NCBI RefSeq assembly: GCF_024868665.1
Contig: NW_026634425.1
Span: forward strand, 22,106-86,105
DNA: 64,000 nt
Source of the DNA: Triplophysa rosa
Lineage: Eukaryota > Chordata > Actinopteri > Cypriniformes > Nemacheilidae
Reading direction: 5' to 3'
Shown: positions 23,677 through 33,759 of the stretch, one piece after another
Layout: every line of letters starts with the position of its first letter
Position numbering within the stretch: position 1 is the first letter of the stretch
The notes under the pieces: generated by a model
The model's database searches: none
Told to the model about the DNA's origin: nothing
The model's input: the letters and a program-made list of their open reading frames with translations, nothing else
Made by a program: the position numbers and the translations under genes

Positions 23677-24247
23677 TGTCATGAATGGTGAGGGAACAAG
23701 GACACAGTACAGAGGACCCAGACAGCGGATAAGGGGTTAACAAGACATTTAATAAAATATAAATACAAAACAAAGACCCACGTGGGGGTAACAAAACAAA
23801 ACAGGGGAATCTCCAACAGGACAGGACTAAGACTAAATACACTTAACAAGACTAAGATAAACATAACATGACATGACATGACATGACATGACATGACATG
23901 ACATGACATGACATGACATGACATGAACTACAAATGACTACACTAGACTAGACTAGACTAGACTAACACAGAACAGGCACTCACCAGACAAACGACAATG
24001 AACCAGCACGAGACAGAAGACACAAGGGCATAATAAAGGGGATAAATCAAGAGGGGACAGGTGCAGGACATGAACTAATTAACAAACAATAACGAGGAGA
24101 CGAAAGGGCGGGAACAGAGACGCCACACCGGAGAGAGGGAGTATATGGAATGCCAAAACTGACTCTCTCCACATAAAACAAGAGGTTCTATCATGGTTCT
24201 GCCACTAGGTCAAGAAAAGCAAGACAAGGTGGGACAGAACCATGACA
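23677..24247 (-). mobile_element. Solo LTR inserted in Tc1-like transposase, TSD AATGA
   Basis: On the minus strand it begins TGTCATGGTTCTGTCC (24247) and ends ATTCATGACA (23677); the length is 571 bp. AATGA lies on both sides (23672-23676 and 24248-24252), and removing one copy plus the LTR rejoins the transposase codons. The family resemblance to the LTRs at 9150 and 20483 is clear from the 5' hairpin and the CCCGCCCTTTCG-type word. Confidence 0.92.
23866..23925. repeat. (ACATG)12 pentanucleotide microsatellite
   Basis: Twelve perfect tandem copies of ACATG occupy 60 bp inside the solo LTR. A short AGACT array follows at about 23940-23965. Confidence 0.95.
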
Positions 24248-24827
24248 AATGATCCAAAACACACCAGCAAGTCCACCTCTGAATGACAAAAAAATAAATA
24301 AATAAAGGTTTTGCGGTGGCCTAGTCAATGTCTGGACTTAAATCCAATTGAAATGCTGTGGCATGACCTTAAAAAGGCTGTTCATGCTCGAAGACCCTCC
24401 AATGTGGCTGAATTAAAACAATTCTGCAAAGAAGAGTGAGCCACAATTCCTCCACAGCGATGTGAAAGACTCATTGCGAACTATCACAAACGCTTGATTG
24501 CAGTTGTTTCCGCCAAGGGTGGCACAACTAGTTATTAGGTTTAGGGGACAATTACTTTTTCACATAGGGTCAGAAATATTTGGATTGTTTTTTCCCTTAA
24601 TTAATAAAACCATCATTTAAAAACTGCATTTTGTATTTACTCTGGTTTTCTTTGTGTAATACTAAAATTTGTTTGATGATCTGGATCATTTAAGCATGAC
24701 AAATGTGCAAAAAAACAAAAAATCAGGAAGGGGCAAATACTTTTTCACAGCACTGTACACTGTATATGTGAAGCTTTCTAAAGATGTTAATGAATTGGCC
24801 AATCTAAAGATGCCAATTAAAACCTGT

Positions 24828-25025
24828 TTATGATTCTTTCTTCTGTGAAACACAACGATATTTTGGGGAATGTCTTTTGTGATTATACAATGGAAGTCAA
24901 TGGGTTTCAGTGTTGTTTGGTTATCAACATTCTTCAAAATATCTTCTTTTGTGTTCTACAGAAGAAAGAAAGTATTACAAGTTTGAGACAAGATGTTGAG
25001 TAAATGAAGCCAGAATTTTCATTTC
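24828..25025. mobile_element. MITE fragment (same family as 41310 and 49745)
   Basis: Contains the internal palindrome TTCTTCTGTGAAACACAA...TTGTGTTCTACAGAAGAAAG and ends with GTAAATGAAGCCAGAATTTTC. This matches the TTTACTCA...TGAGTAAAT and ATTTTCAT words of the other two copies. It is truncated on the left and has no coding sequence. Confidence 0.6.
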
Positions 25026-26220
25026 TACTAGTGGAAGTGATCATACACTTCCAAACAGCCCATATAATAATATAGGAGAGAGCTATTAAAGGTGTCCTGA
25101 CCTGGGCTTGTTTATTGTTTTATACTGTTGTATGAGGTCTACTTATGATGTTTGCATGGTTTTTACATTCGAAAACATCAAAATCAATAAGTAATAGGCT
25201 ATTTTCTACCCGGGTTTTGAGGCCGTCTCGTCAAACGCTCTGTTTAAATGGGCGTGCCGCATTGAAGACTTGGAGGTAAACGCCCACTGCTATGTGTAGC
25301 CGGCGAGCTGGCTCCTTTTTCTTGGAGGGCATGGCTGAGTACATGGTTGGAGGGTTTATGAGCAGGAATTTGAGAGGACGCCAAAATATGAGGTCTGGTC
25401 CTTTTGTTTGATAGCAGGCGTGTGGAAGCTTTCAGGCGTGTTCTGTCTGTCGTTTGTGCACGGCTATGGCCCGGAGCAGGTAGGCTAAGAGAATGTTGTT
25501 TTTATGGTCACAAAGCCTTGTTTGAAATCACGTATCCTGTTTAATGCAGATGTGAACATCGTGCTGTTTGTTAGTACTTCCTTGTTCGTATGTGAGTACG
25601 CCGTTTGAGTGAGCAGGTATGTGCATGAATAGCATGGGGGTTTTTCCAGCGTTCACAAAGCATTGCTTTACGCAATGAAGGTATTATGTTTTTAATGCAG
25701 ACACGTGCGTCATGGACTTATAGACCATCAGTAATGTTGGGTGGTTTGATCATGGAAATCGGTCCAGTGTTGATGGCAGTGCTGCAGGTAATTGCAATTG
25801 TGTTTTTATATAGGGTATGGAGGGTTTTAAAGTGTAATAAGATTAAAGGAAACATTTGTATTGTTATTTGAATTATAAAGTGTATTTTTGTGTTTTTTGT
25901 ACTAGGTGTAGTTGTTTGCTGTTCCTCCTGTTTGTTTTGGTTTGTTTTCCTTCGCTGGCCGGTTTCCAATCTAGCGGTCGACTATGGTTGTGGTGTATCG
26001 GACTGGTTAGCGAGGTGGTTTCTTTTTCTTTTCTTATTTTTGATTTTATGTGTATGTCCCTTCCCAGCCTCTCATTGGCCGGCCATTATAACACCCTCCA
26101 TATTACATTGATGCTTACCGCACGTGGACTATTCTCTTTCGCGTGGTTTGGTGTGGTATTGATTTTGCACTTCGCTGCTGTCAGAAAATTGAAGCTATGT
26201 CAAATTCTTCCTCTTCTTTT
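25026..26220. other. Probable dispersed repeat plus unassigned sequence
   Basis: 25085-25370 has the look of a non-coding dispersed repeat (GGTGTCCTGACCTGG and AGACTTGGAGGTAAACGCCC), but I cannot pair termini. 25370-26220 has only short hydrophobic frames in T-rich sequence. No LTR for the following pol region was identified. Confidence 0.35.
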
Positions 26221-26221
26221 A

Positions 26222-28337
26222 GGTGAGAGTGCAGGGTAAAACCCCAGTTCGTGTGGCAGTGGGCACACTGACCATGGTTGCCCGGAAGATGTTTATTGTG
26301 CCCAAATTTCCGTTCAGGTGTTGGAGCAGTTGCCCAGCTGCCACATTGACCTGCCCTCTTTTGAAGGGCTGACTGAGCACGAAGCAGAGCAGGCAAGGGG
26401 GATTTTGAATAAATATCAGGTCGTTTTTTCTACTACCAAGGGGGATATAGGCTGTACTGCCTTAATTAGACATGAGATTCCATTAGTGGATGATAAACCA
26501 GTCCGACAACCATATAGACGAATTCCCCCTGCCCAGTATGAGTGTGTACGCTCTAATATCCAACAGCTTTTGGACAGTAAGGTAATAAGGGAAAGTAGTA
26601 GTCCTTACTCGTCTCCGATTGTCCTAGTACAGAAGAAGGATGGAACGGTTAGGATGTGTGCAGATTATCATCAATTGAATGCAAAGCCTCGCAAGGACGC
26701 TTATCCACTGCCAAGAATTGAGGAGTCTCTGGATGCTCTTACGGGGGCAAGATGGTTTTCTACCCTAGATTTAACTAGTGGGTACAACCAGGTTGAGGTT
26801 GCTGAGGTAGATAAAGCAAAGACCGCTTTTTGTACCCCGTTTGGGTTGTTTGAGTTTAACCGTATGCCCCTTGGACTGTGTAATGCACCAGGTACATTCC
26901 AGAGACTCATGGAACGGCTGTTTGGGGATAAGCGGTTCTCCTCGTTGCTGTTGTATTTAGATGATATAATTGTGTTATCCTCTTCTGTACAGGAACATTT
27001 GTTCAGAAGGCGGACCCAGTCATTGGTCCTATTATAAATGCCTGGGCCACAGGTAGTGGTTTACGCTCCTCGGAATTGGTTGGAAGGGATAGAGCGATGA
27101 AAGAGATGGCTAGGCAGTGGGACCGTTTGCGTGAGAGGGAGGGATGCCTTTATCGTTTAGTGTGTACACTGGATGGTCATCAAAAAATCTATCAGTTGAT
27201 GTTGCCTCAAAAACTTCAAAGGTAGGTATTTAGTCAATTTAGTCCTCTCTAAAGCAGTTCAACCAAAGGTTAGGTCATTTATGGGAAAGCTACAGGCATC
27301 CCGGCCTCATGAAATCTTGGCCATGGATTTTACAGTGTTGGAGCCTGTGAGCGATGGTAGGGAGAGTGTCTTGGTACTTACAGATGTTTTTTTTCAAGTT
27401 TACCCAAGCTATCCCTACTCGGGATCAGCGAGCGAGTACTGTGGCAGAGGTGTTGGTTCGACACTGATTTCACCTATTTGGGGTCCCTTGTCGTCTGCAT
27501 TCAGACCAAGGGTGAAATTTTGAGAGTAACCTTATTAGCCAGTTATGTAAGGTATATGGGGTACAGAAGAGTCACACTACTCCTTACCATCCGCAGGGTA
27601 ATGGGCAGTGCGAATGCTTTAATCGCACTCTCCATGACCTGGTGCAGACTCTGCCACCAGAGAGAAAGAGGGGGTGGCCTCAACATCTGCCACAGCTGGT
27701 CTATGCTTACAATACCACAGTGCATTATTCCACTGGCATGAGTCCATATTTCTTAATGTTTGGATGTGAACCTAAGTTACCGGTTGATTTTTTGTTAAAT
27801 CAGTGGGAAGGAACTGTAGCGACCCCAGAACATTGGATTGTGGAACATCAAGGTAGGCTTCAGGCAGTGTACGGTGAAGTACAGGAAAGATTGAAGGAAA
27901 AGGTTGCTAGCCATAATATGCGCTATGAGGGTAGAATCAATGATCAGGGTTTTAGGGAAGGTGAGTTGGTTTACCTTAGGAGCCATCATCGTGGACAAAG
28001 TAAAATTCAGGATGTATATGATTCGTGTCTGTATGAAGTGGTGCGTGAGCCAGGGGAGCAGGGTGTGGTGTACGCTGTTGCTCCTGTGTCACAGGCAGGG
28101 CCAGTGAAGCAGGTCCACTGGATGGAAATGCGTAAGGCATTTATTGACGTTGGTGTAAGTAATGGCGACACTGCGTCTGAGGAAGAAGTTAGTTCGAGTA
28201 GTATCTCTTCTACGGATTCAGATAGCGATTCTCCTTCATGTGTAGTATTGCAAGGTGATTGTGACATGCCACCTTTTAGGTCAGCTGAGGATGGCGCCTT
28301 GGAGGTCCCCCTTGTGTTAGAAGCTCAACCCTTATGA
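26222..28337 (+). pseudogene. Degenerate Ty3/Gypsy pol (RT and integrase)
   Basis: Frame 26318-27037 encodes most of a Ty3/Gypsy reverse transcriptase: IRHEIPLVDDKPVRQPYRRI, SPIVLVQKKDGTVRMCADY, WFSTLDLTSGYNQVEV (first Asp), FGLFEFNRMPLGLCNAP and the catalytic YLDDIIV. At about 27003 the sequence jumps to text resembling the linker before integrase, so RNase H is deleted. From 27281 come integrase-core pieces: AMDFTVLEP (catalytic Asp), then across frameshifts a DQG motif near 27505 and NGQCECFNRTLHDL (catalytic Glu) before 27642. Frame 27642-28337 is the integrase C-terminus (AYNTTVHYSTGMSPYFLMFG, then FREGELVYLRS) with a serine/acidic tail. Flanking LTRs and gag are not recognised. Confidence 0.85.
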
Positions 28338-28340
28338 CTA

Positions 28341-28678
28341 CGGCGCTCTAGTAGGAGTACCGCGGGCCAGCATTCCAACTCGTATAGGTTGCCTATGACT
28401 ACAGTCGTTGGGGAGGAATTGTAGCCTTGGAAAAGTGTGTGTTTCTAAGTTTTTTTTTCCAGTTACATATGATTGGATAGCAGTTTGCGTAGTAAACTTA
28501 GTTGGAGGCTTCTGTGAATTTGGTTAGACACGTAATGTTAGGTTACACATTATCAGGACATATCAAGCAATCTCTAACAAAGCAATAGTGACAAAGTACA
28601 AATATGTTTTACTCACATAAGATTGCTGCGCCATTCCTGTCGGATCCAATATTGACTGCACAGCACTGCTTTTTAATT
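28341..28678. other. No recognisable feature
   Basis: Includes GTTGGGGAGGAATTGTAG at about 28403, which could be a polypurine tract before a lost LTR, but no matching LTR was found upstream. Confidence 0.35.
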
Positions 28679-28870
28679 TTAGTCTCTCCACAAATCCAGT
28701 GCCTTGTTCACAAAGGAATCCATGGTGAAATGACGTGAACAAATGCTCAATGTTTCGCCCACGTGAGCAGGAACGTACTTAAAAATAAACTTCAACCACG
28801 CATTCCTAATATCAGAATTCGCAGGAAGCGACTGTGTTCTTCCACAACCAGGCGCTGCACAATGTTGCAT
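28679..28870 (-). pseudogene. THAP zinc-finger domain fragment
   Basis: From the Met codon at 28870 the frame encodes MQHCAAPGCGRTQSLP, then AWLKFIFKYVP, and SICSRHFTMDSFVN before a stop. This fits the C2CH THAP signature: two cysteines (C-x4-C), an invariant Trp after about 14 residues, then C-x2-H about 34 residues after the second Cys, with the HF..DSF tail. THAP domains bind DNA and occur in P-element-type transposases and in host regulators. No downstream catalytic or coiled-coil portion was seen, so this is probably an isolated first exon or a transposon relic. Confidence 0.65.
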
Positions 28871-28951
28871 GTTTGTTGCTTGGTCGCTGTAAATAAAAAT
28901 AACACTGAAAGAAGTCCTCATTTTGCACATATGACGCGGGGCTAGCTGCAC

Positions 28952-30223
28952 TCGAGAGCCCTTCGCTAAAGTGACAGGGTTGCCAGATCTTCACAGAAAA
29001 ATAAGCAAATAAAGACAAGACAAAAACAAACCTTAAAATGCAAATTGTTTATATATTTTATAAGACCAAAAATTCTTAAAATCTGCAACAGACCATTTAT
29101 TAAGACCTAAGTGCCGAGGCTTTTGGATCTAAGACCAAACAACAAGCATAAAATCGCTTATTAATAACAAACATGGCAACACAGCAAAAGAGCGCTGTGT
29201 GATGCAGCCTTCCGAGCATAAACACAACATAGCGCAGTTATCAGCAGTTTAGTTTAAACTGACGGACAACACGAATCTTTAACCGAAAAATATGTCGCTA
29301 TGGTTACCAGTTTGTCGATCATCACAAATGCGGGAGTGTGTACTATGTGTGGCTAAAGTCATTCGCGAACCAGTGGGCCGGGCTAGATAAGTAGTCGTTG
29401 ATATTTTTCTGTGGAGGCGGTGTTCAACTTATCTATGACATAGATAGGTGCATTCCTGGACCTGGCGTTCGCTGAGCCTGGTGTCAATAACAGTTGTAAT
29501 TTCAGTAACAAGGGCATTTTCAGTTCTTACACTTACAGGATGTTCACTTGAATACGATTCCCTCTTATACAACAAAATCTCGGGTTAAAATTGTGGTTTT
29601 AATTCATGGCTCCTTTAAACCATGACAAAACTGCTTCCATCAGTCCTATATGATTGAGGAAAGCCCGGCCGTCTCTTCACAAGCATCTAAACAATTTGGC
29701 CAGAGAGACATGACATTGCTCAATACACCTTCCTGTCAAAGCAAAGTATAATACGTATATTCCAAATGACATGCATATCGTCCCGGCAGTAACGTGAGGG
29801 TGCTCATTGATCTATTTCAGGTTTCGCGTGAGGACAGGCTCATATATTCTGAGTTGTGCTTTCTTGCATGTATTTTAAACCTGATAATCTAGGATCATGT
29901 GTCCTACACAGTAAATGTGCTCGAGTGGATGTTTCTGCAGAATCGAGTCAGTGGACACAGTTGTGTCCACTGCTAGGCAACAGTATACTCAACATCATAC
30001 ACACACATTTTTCTGTTCAGTGTCAGAGCACGAACACATTTTCGCAGGTTTAGTCCTCCATACGTACGTCACATGACTGAAGATGAAAAATAAATCTGAC
30101 AAAGTCAAATCAAAGGTAGATTCATAAACTAAATAACTTAGTTGGGAGTCAGTCTGTAGTCATTTGCATATTAATGGCTTAATTTAAAAGCTGTTTATTG
30201 TCCTCATTTTGATAGCTAGGTCA
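28952..30223. other. No recognisable feature
   Basis: No splice-supported exon and no repeat ends recognised. An octamer-like ATTTGCAT is at about 30161, with no Ig segment near it. Confidence 0.4.
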
Positions 30224-30249
30224 AGTGTGTGTGTGTGTGCGTGTGTGCG

Positions 30250-30294
<45 letters not shown>

Positions 30295-30340
30295 GTGTGT
30301 GTGTGTGTGTGTGCGTGCGTGTGCGTGCGTGTGTGCGGGG
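30224..30340. repeat. GT/GC dinucleotide microsatellite
   Basis: About 117 bp of alternating TG with scattered GC steps, lying 220 bp upstream of the candidate first exon at 30560. Alternating purine-pyrimidine tracts of this length can adopt Z-DNA. Confidence 0.95.
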
Positions 30341-30440
30341 TCAAGTCATTTGTCACAGTTTGTGATACCTAACCCTGCTCTAGTTGTGTGTCCCTGTCTT
30401 TATTTGGCTAAAGTTTGACATTGGTATGGTTTCGGATAGC

Positions 30441-30505
30441 CACGTGCCCATCTGTCAACACTACATGTCATCTATATAAACGCACAGCATCTAGCGCTCC
30501 ATCAC
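30441..30505 (+). promoter_or_regulatory. TATA-box core promoter candidate
   Basis: TATATAAA lies at 30473-30480, with an E-box CACGTG at 30441-30446. The expected start site, about 25-30 bp downstream, gives a 5' leader of about 55 bases before the ATG at 30560. A consensus TATA box at the right distance from an ATG with a good -3 purine and a following splice donor supports a real promoter. I see no interferon response element. Confidence 0.5.
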
Positions 30506-30559
30506 ATCTATACACACTCTACATAAAGACAAACTCAAGCGCCAAACAGAACCATTGAA

Positions 30560-30605
30560 ATGCCTTTAAGCACAAGGATTATGACGCTTAAAGCCAAGAA
30601 ACCAG
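30560..30605 (+). CDS. Candidate first coding exon of the SPRY-domain gene
   Basis: Fifteen codons plus one base (MPLSTRIMTLKAKKP and a final G) end at a strong splice donor GTAAAG (30606). The one-base overhang G joins to AC at the start of the exon at 43406 to make GAC (Asp), so reading phase is preserved across a 12.8-kb intron. With the other exons the coding length is 666 bases, 221 residues plus stop. The link rests on phase and orientation only. This exon could instead belong to an unseen gene, or intermediate exons may exist. Confidence 0.45.
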
Positions 30606-31498
30606 GTAAAGATTTACTATTATCAATTCATCTCGGTGTGCTTTTTGTTTTTGTTTTCATGTTGTGGGTTTTTGGATGTATAACGTGAATTTCACTAGTG
30701 TGCATGTATTTAAAATATTATAACACTTACAGTGACTTAATTCAGTATGTGTCCTTAAAATATAACATTTTCAATAGCTTCAGTAGCCATCATCTGATTA
30801 AAATGAATGAAATAATGCTTTCTATTAAGGTTTGGATTGGTCAGAAATATTAAGATCAGACATTTTACATTTAATCATTTAGCAGCAGAGGTATTATAGC
30901 TTTGTTTCTATTCATATTTTAAATGAGCTTTTATTTAAATTATTTTAGTTAAAATTTTTGCAATTTTGTTATGTTTTTGTTATTTTATAATTATCATATG
31001 GTTTTGTTATTTTATAATTATTATGTTAATTTTCTTATGTTGCCATATAAGATTTTTTCATTTCGTTTTAGTTTAGTTTTTGTTTATTATTTTCATTTTA
31101 GTGGCTTAAACCTATTTCAGTTTATTTCTTTGGCAACATTTCAATTTTTCGTACAGTTTACGTTTTTCCAATAATTTTTAGGCCAATAATGTATTTGATT
31201 TCAATAAACAGAAATGCTTCAAAGTTTCTATTTCTATAAAGTATATTAATAACATTCAAATATACTGCATTCTATTCAAAGCCACACTTGAAGCAAACAA
31301 TAGAAGCAATGGCAATTTTAGTTGTTCGTAGTAAAAGGCTGTAGTGTTTTATTGTACATTAAAACTAATAATATCAGTAGTAATATCAATAATAGAAATG
31401 ATATGCTCACCAAAACTGTTAGTGTCTTTTTTATTTATCCAATAGCTCAGCTGACAAGTGAAGTACAAAAAGTCCAGGTGCTATTCTTTGGCCAGATG
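30606..31498. other. AT-rich intronic sequence
   Basis: T-rich tracts from 30880 to 31200 produce hydrophobic spurious frames. No feature is supported. Confidence 0.45.
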
Positions 31499-31502
31499 TT
31501 AA

Positions 31503-31711
31503 AGGCGGGGTAACCGATTTCTGAATTGCGCTTTAGACAACTGAGTTGGGCCGAGTACCAAAACAACATTGTAGCCAATCAGCAGTAAGGTGCACAGTGC
31601 ACAGGACGGACATTAACCGAGCGCTGACGAAAGCGAAAGATGGGGGTAGGGTGTGTTTGTTTTGGTGATTTGAACATCAACAATGGCAAAGAGGAATCGG
31701 ACACCCCGCCT
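31503..31711. mobile_element. 209-bp MITE with TTAA target duplication
   Basis: It starts AGGCGGGGT and ends with the complementary ACCCCGCCT, flanked on both sides by TTAA (31499-31502 and 31712-31715). TTAA targets are used by piggyBac and Kolobok transposases. The interior has no frame. Confidence 0.75.
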
Positions 31712-31715
31712 TTAA

Positions 31716-32945
31716 TCATTAAAGTGCTGGGAAGAAGTCACATTATCATTCTGAGGATTGTGGGTTAACTGGGCTACTGGGTCAGTGGGTTACAATCACA
31801 CATTTCAACACATGCAGAACATACTGTATACCAAACGGGTCTGAAGTGTGATCCAAACATGCCAGACAGAAGACTCAGAATGGTAATTGACTTTTTATCA
31901 TAACATAGACATATTAATTCGAAAAGATCAGATGTATAAACGTCCCCAGAGTTATTACAGCTGTTTTATTATTACATTTACAACTCTTACTGCACAGACT
32001 ACAACTTATAAAACTTTTAGAAGGAAAAGTAAAATTGGAAATTGTCCCACTAAGTGGATTTAACATCCATCAATTCCGAGTCTCATGTGTCAATTTTTCA
32101 AAATTGAGAGTTTTACATAATCTGAAAGCTGAATAAATAAGCTTTCCATTGATGTTTGGTTTGTTAGGGTAGGACAACATTTGAGATAAAACTATTTAAA
32201 ACTCTGGGATCTGAGGGTGCAAAAAATCTCAATATTGAGAAAATCGCCTTTAAAGTTGTCCAAATGACGTCCTTAGCATAGCATATTAATCACAAAAATA
32301 AAGTTTTGATATATTTACGGTAGGAAATTTACAATATATCTTCATGGAACATGATCTTTAATTAATATCCTTATGATTTCTGGCACAAAAGGAAAATCAA
32401 TAATTTTAACCCAAACAATGTTTTGTTGGCTTTTGCCACAAATATGCGACTTATGACTTGTTTTGTGATCCAGGGTCACGGGGTTGAAGGACCTCAGATT
32501 TGTTGTGATAAAAGTCGATGTTGACTAGTCGATGACGTCATTAATAATCATTCATTCAGGGAATGAATGTTTTGCAACGGGATTTGATGGGTGCGGGCAG
32601 TAAGACACTCGTGTGTGCGTGCGGGCTGCGGGAGAATGGCGGAACTCCCGCAAAGTAGCCTCTAAAAATATAGTATCTAAACGCAAATACTGTTGTTCAT
32701 CTTTTGCACAAGAGCAACAACTAAACTAAAATAAAACAATTTTAAAGCGCGAGGTCGGTGGTAGCGGCGCTATGCAGTAAAAGAGCAGCAGGTGGATCTC
32801 TACATCAGCCTAACGTTACTTCAGATCTGAAGCGTGTGTACAGACCAAACTTCTCTGACATTTACAACAAGTCAACTGAAAGGGTCATCTGCACTAATAG
32901 ATGAAACAACAGAAAAATGTGTTGAGTTTGTTTGTGACAGCCTAT
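31716..32945. other. No recognisable feature
   Basis: Intronic-type sequence. No exon or paired termini recognised. Confidence 0.4.
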
Positions 32946-32946
32946 G

Positions 32947-33400
32947 ACTTTACATTTAAATTTATTCATTTGGCAGACGCTTTTATCCAAAGCGACTTAC
33001 CAGTAGGAGAGCATGTAAACATTTTGTCAACACGCTAAACAGTTTACAAGGCCATGCTACTAGGAGGATTAAAGCTGGAGTAAGCAAAGGAAAGAATGAA
33101 CAAAAAGTTTCTTTTTTTTGACAGACAAACATACAGAGTTATTGGTTAGTCAAATAAATGCGGAACAGGTAAGTTTTGAGCTGTTTTTTTAAACTTGTGA
33201 AGGATGCTGCAGTTCGGATGGAGGCTGGTAGTTCATTCCACCAAAGGGGAACCGAATAAGTAATGGCTTTTGCAAGCGATTTGGTACCTCGCTGTGATGG
33301 AACAACCAGGCGTCGCTCATTTTCAGACCGAAGATAACGAAAGGGGATGTAGACCTGGAGCACTGAGTTAAGGTAGATGGGTGAATTTGCCATTATCGTT
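32947..33400 (-). mobile_element. 3' end of a LINE (RT tail and 3' UTR)
   Basis: The minus-strand frame 33393-33139 encodes the C-terminal block of a non-LTR reverse transcriptase, including VPLWWNELPASIRTAASF and LKTYLFRIYL. After its stop comes a short 3' UTR ending in TCGCTTTGGATAAAAGCGTC then TGCCAAATGAATAAA. The same tail words close the SINE at 41708-41862. The element is 5'-truncated, the usual result of incomplete reverse transcription. Confidence 0.8.
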
Positions 33401-33759
33401 CTGAAGGCCAGTGTCAGAACGTCAATTTAGAACAACGTCAATTTATTTATTAGCCTATGCAGCAGACTTTTTATCATAGCGGACTTACAAACGCAGCACC
33501 TCAGTGACACAGCAGCCAATATGAGAAACATTTTTATTTATTCTGTTTCTTTCAGGTTTTATAAATGGGGAACTAGTACAAAAATAGCATATACTATTTA
33601 AAGATATGCATGTAGAAGCACAGCGCACTGAAATCTATGTAACGCAAGGCTTTACCTACAAGCTTTTGCGGCTTCAGATCAAATCGTGAATGTTGCGGAC
33701 GAAAACAGGACACACTGTGAATGATGCGTGCGGAAGCAGGACAAGATAACAAATATTTT

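Larger units (their letters stand above)
22941..24538 (+). pseudogene. Tc1-like transposase, broken by LTR and mutations
   Basis: The start ATG is at 22941 (MPQSKEIQKQ). A stop occurs after the SRKG motif at about 23010. The main piece (23033-23680) carries the second DNA-binding helix region TTVRAIIHKWRKDGTVV with a GRPTK hook, the first catalytic Asp in LWTDETKVELFG, WRKTNTAF, and the second Asp in MQQDND. The solo LTR cuts the gene immediately after that motif. On the far side coding resumes near 24312, with CLDLNPIEMLWHDL holding the catalytic Glu, and ends TTSY-stop at 24538. The family is DD34E. Besides the insertion, the early stop and an indel near 24290 disable it. Confidence 0.9.
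22533..24755 (+). mobile_element. Tc1-like transposon interrupted by a solo LTR
   Basis: The element starts CAGTACTGTGAAAAAGTATT and ends with the near-complement (...ACTTTTTCACAGCACTG), each flanked by TA (22531-22532 and 24756-24757), as expected for Tc1/mariner. The inverted ends extend at least 100 bp (shared CATCAAACAAATTTTA text). Without the 571-bp LTR and its 5-bp duplication the element is about 1.65 kb, a normal Tc1 size. Confidence 0.92.

Noticed and set aside
23866..23925. CRISPR-like or functional tandem array
   Set aside because: A simple pentanucleotide microsatellite with no spacers, in a vertebrate genome.
26222..28440. Complete Gypsy element with LTRs
   Set aside because: No matching LTR pair or gag found; RNase H is deleted and integrase is frameshifted.
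30209..30418. Cys/Val-rich frame over the GT tract (also 43770, 48005, 48212, 48269)
   Set aside because: Translation of GT microsatellites gives CVCV or HTHT strings; not genes.
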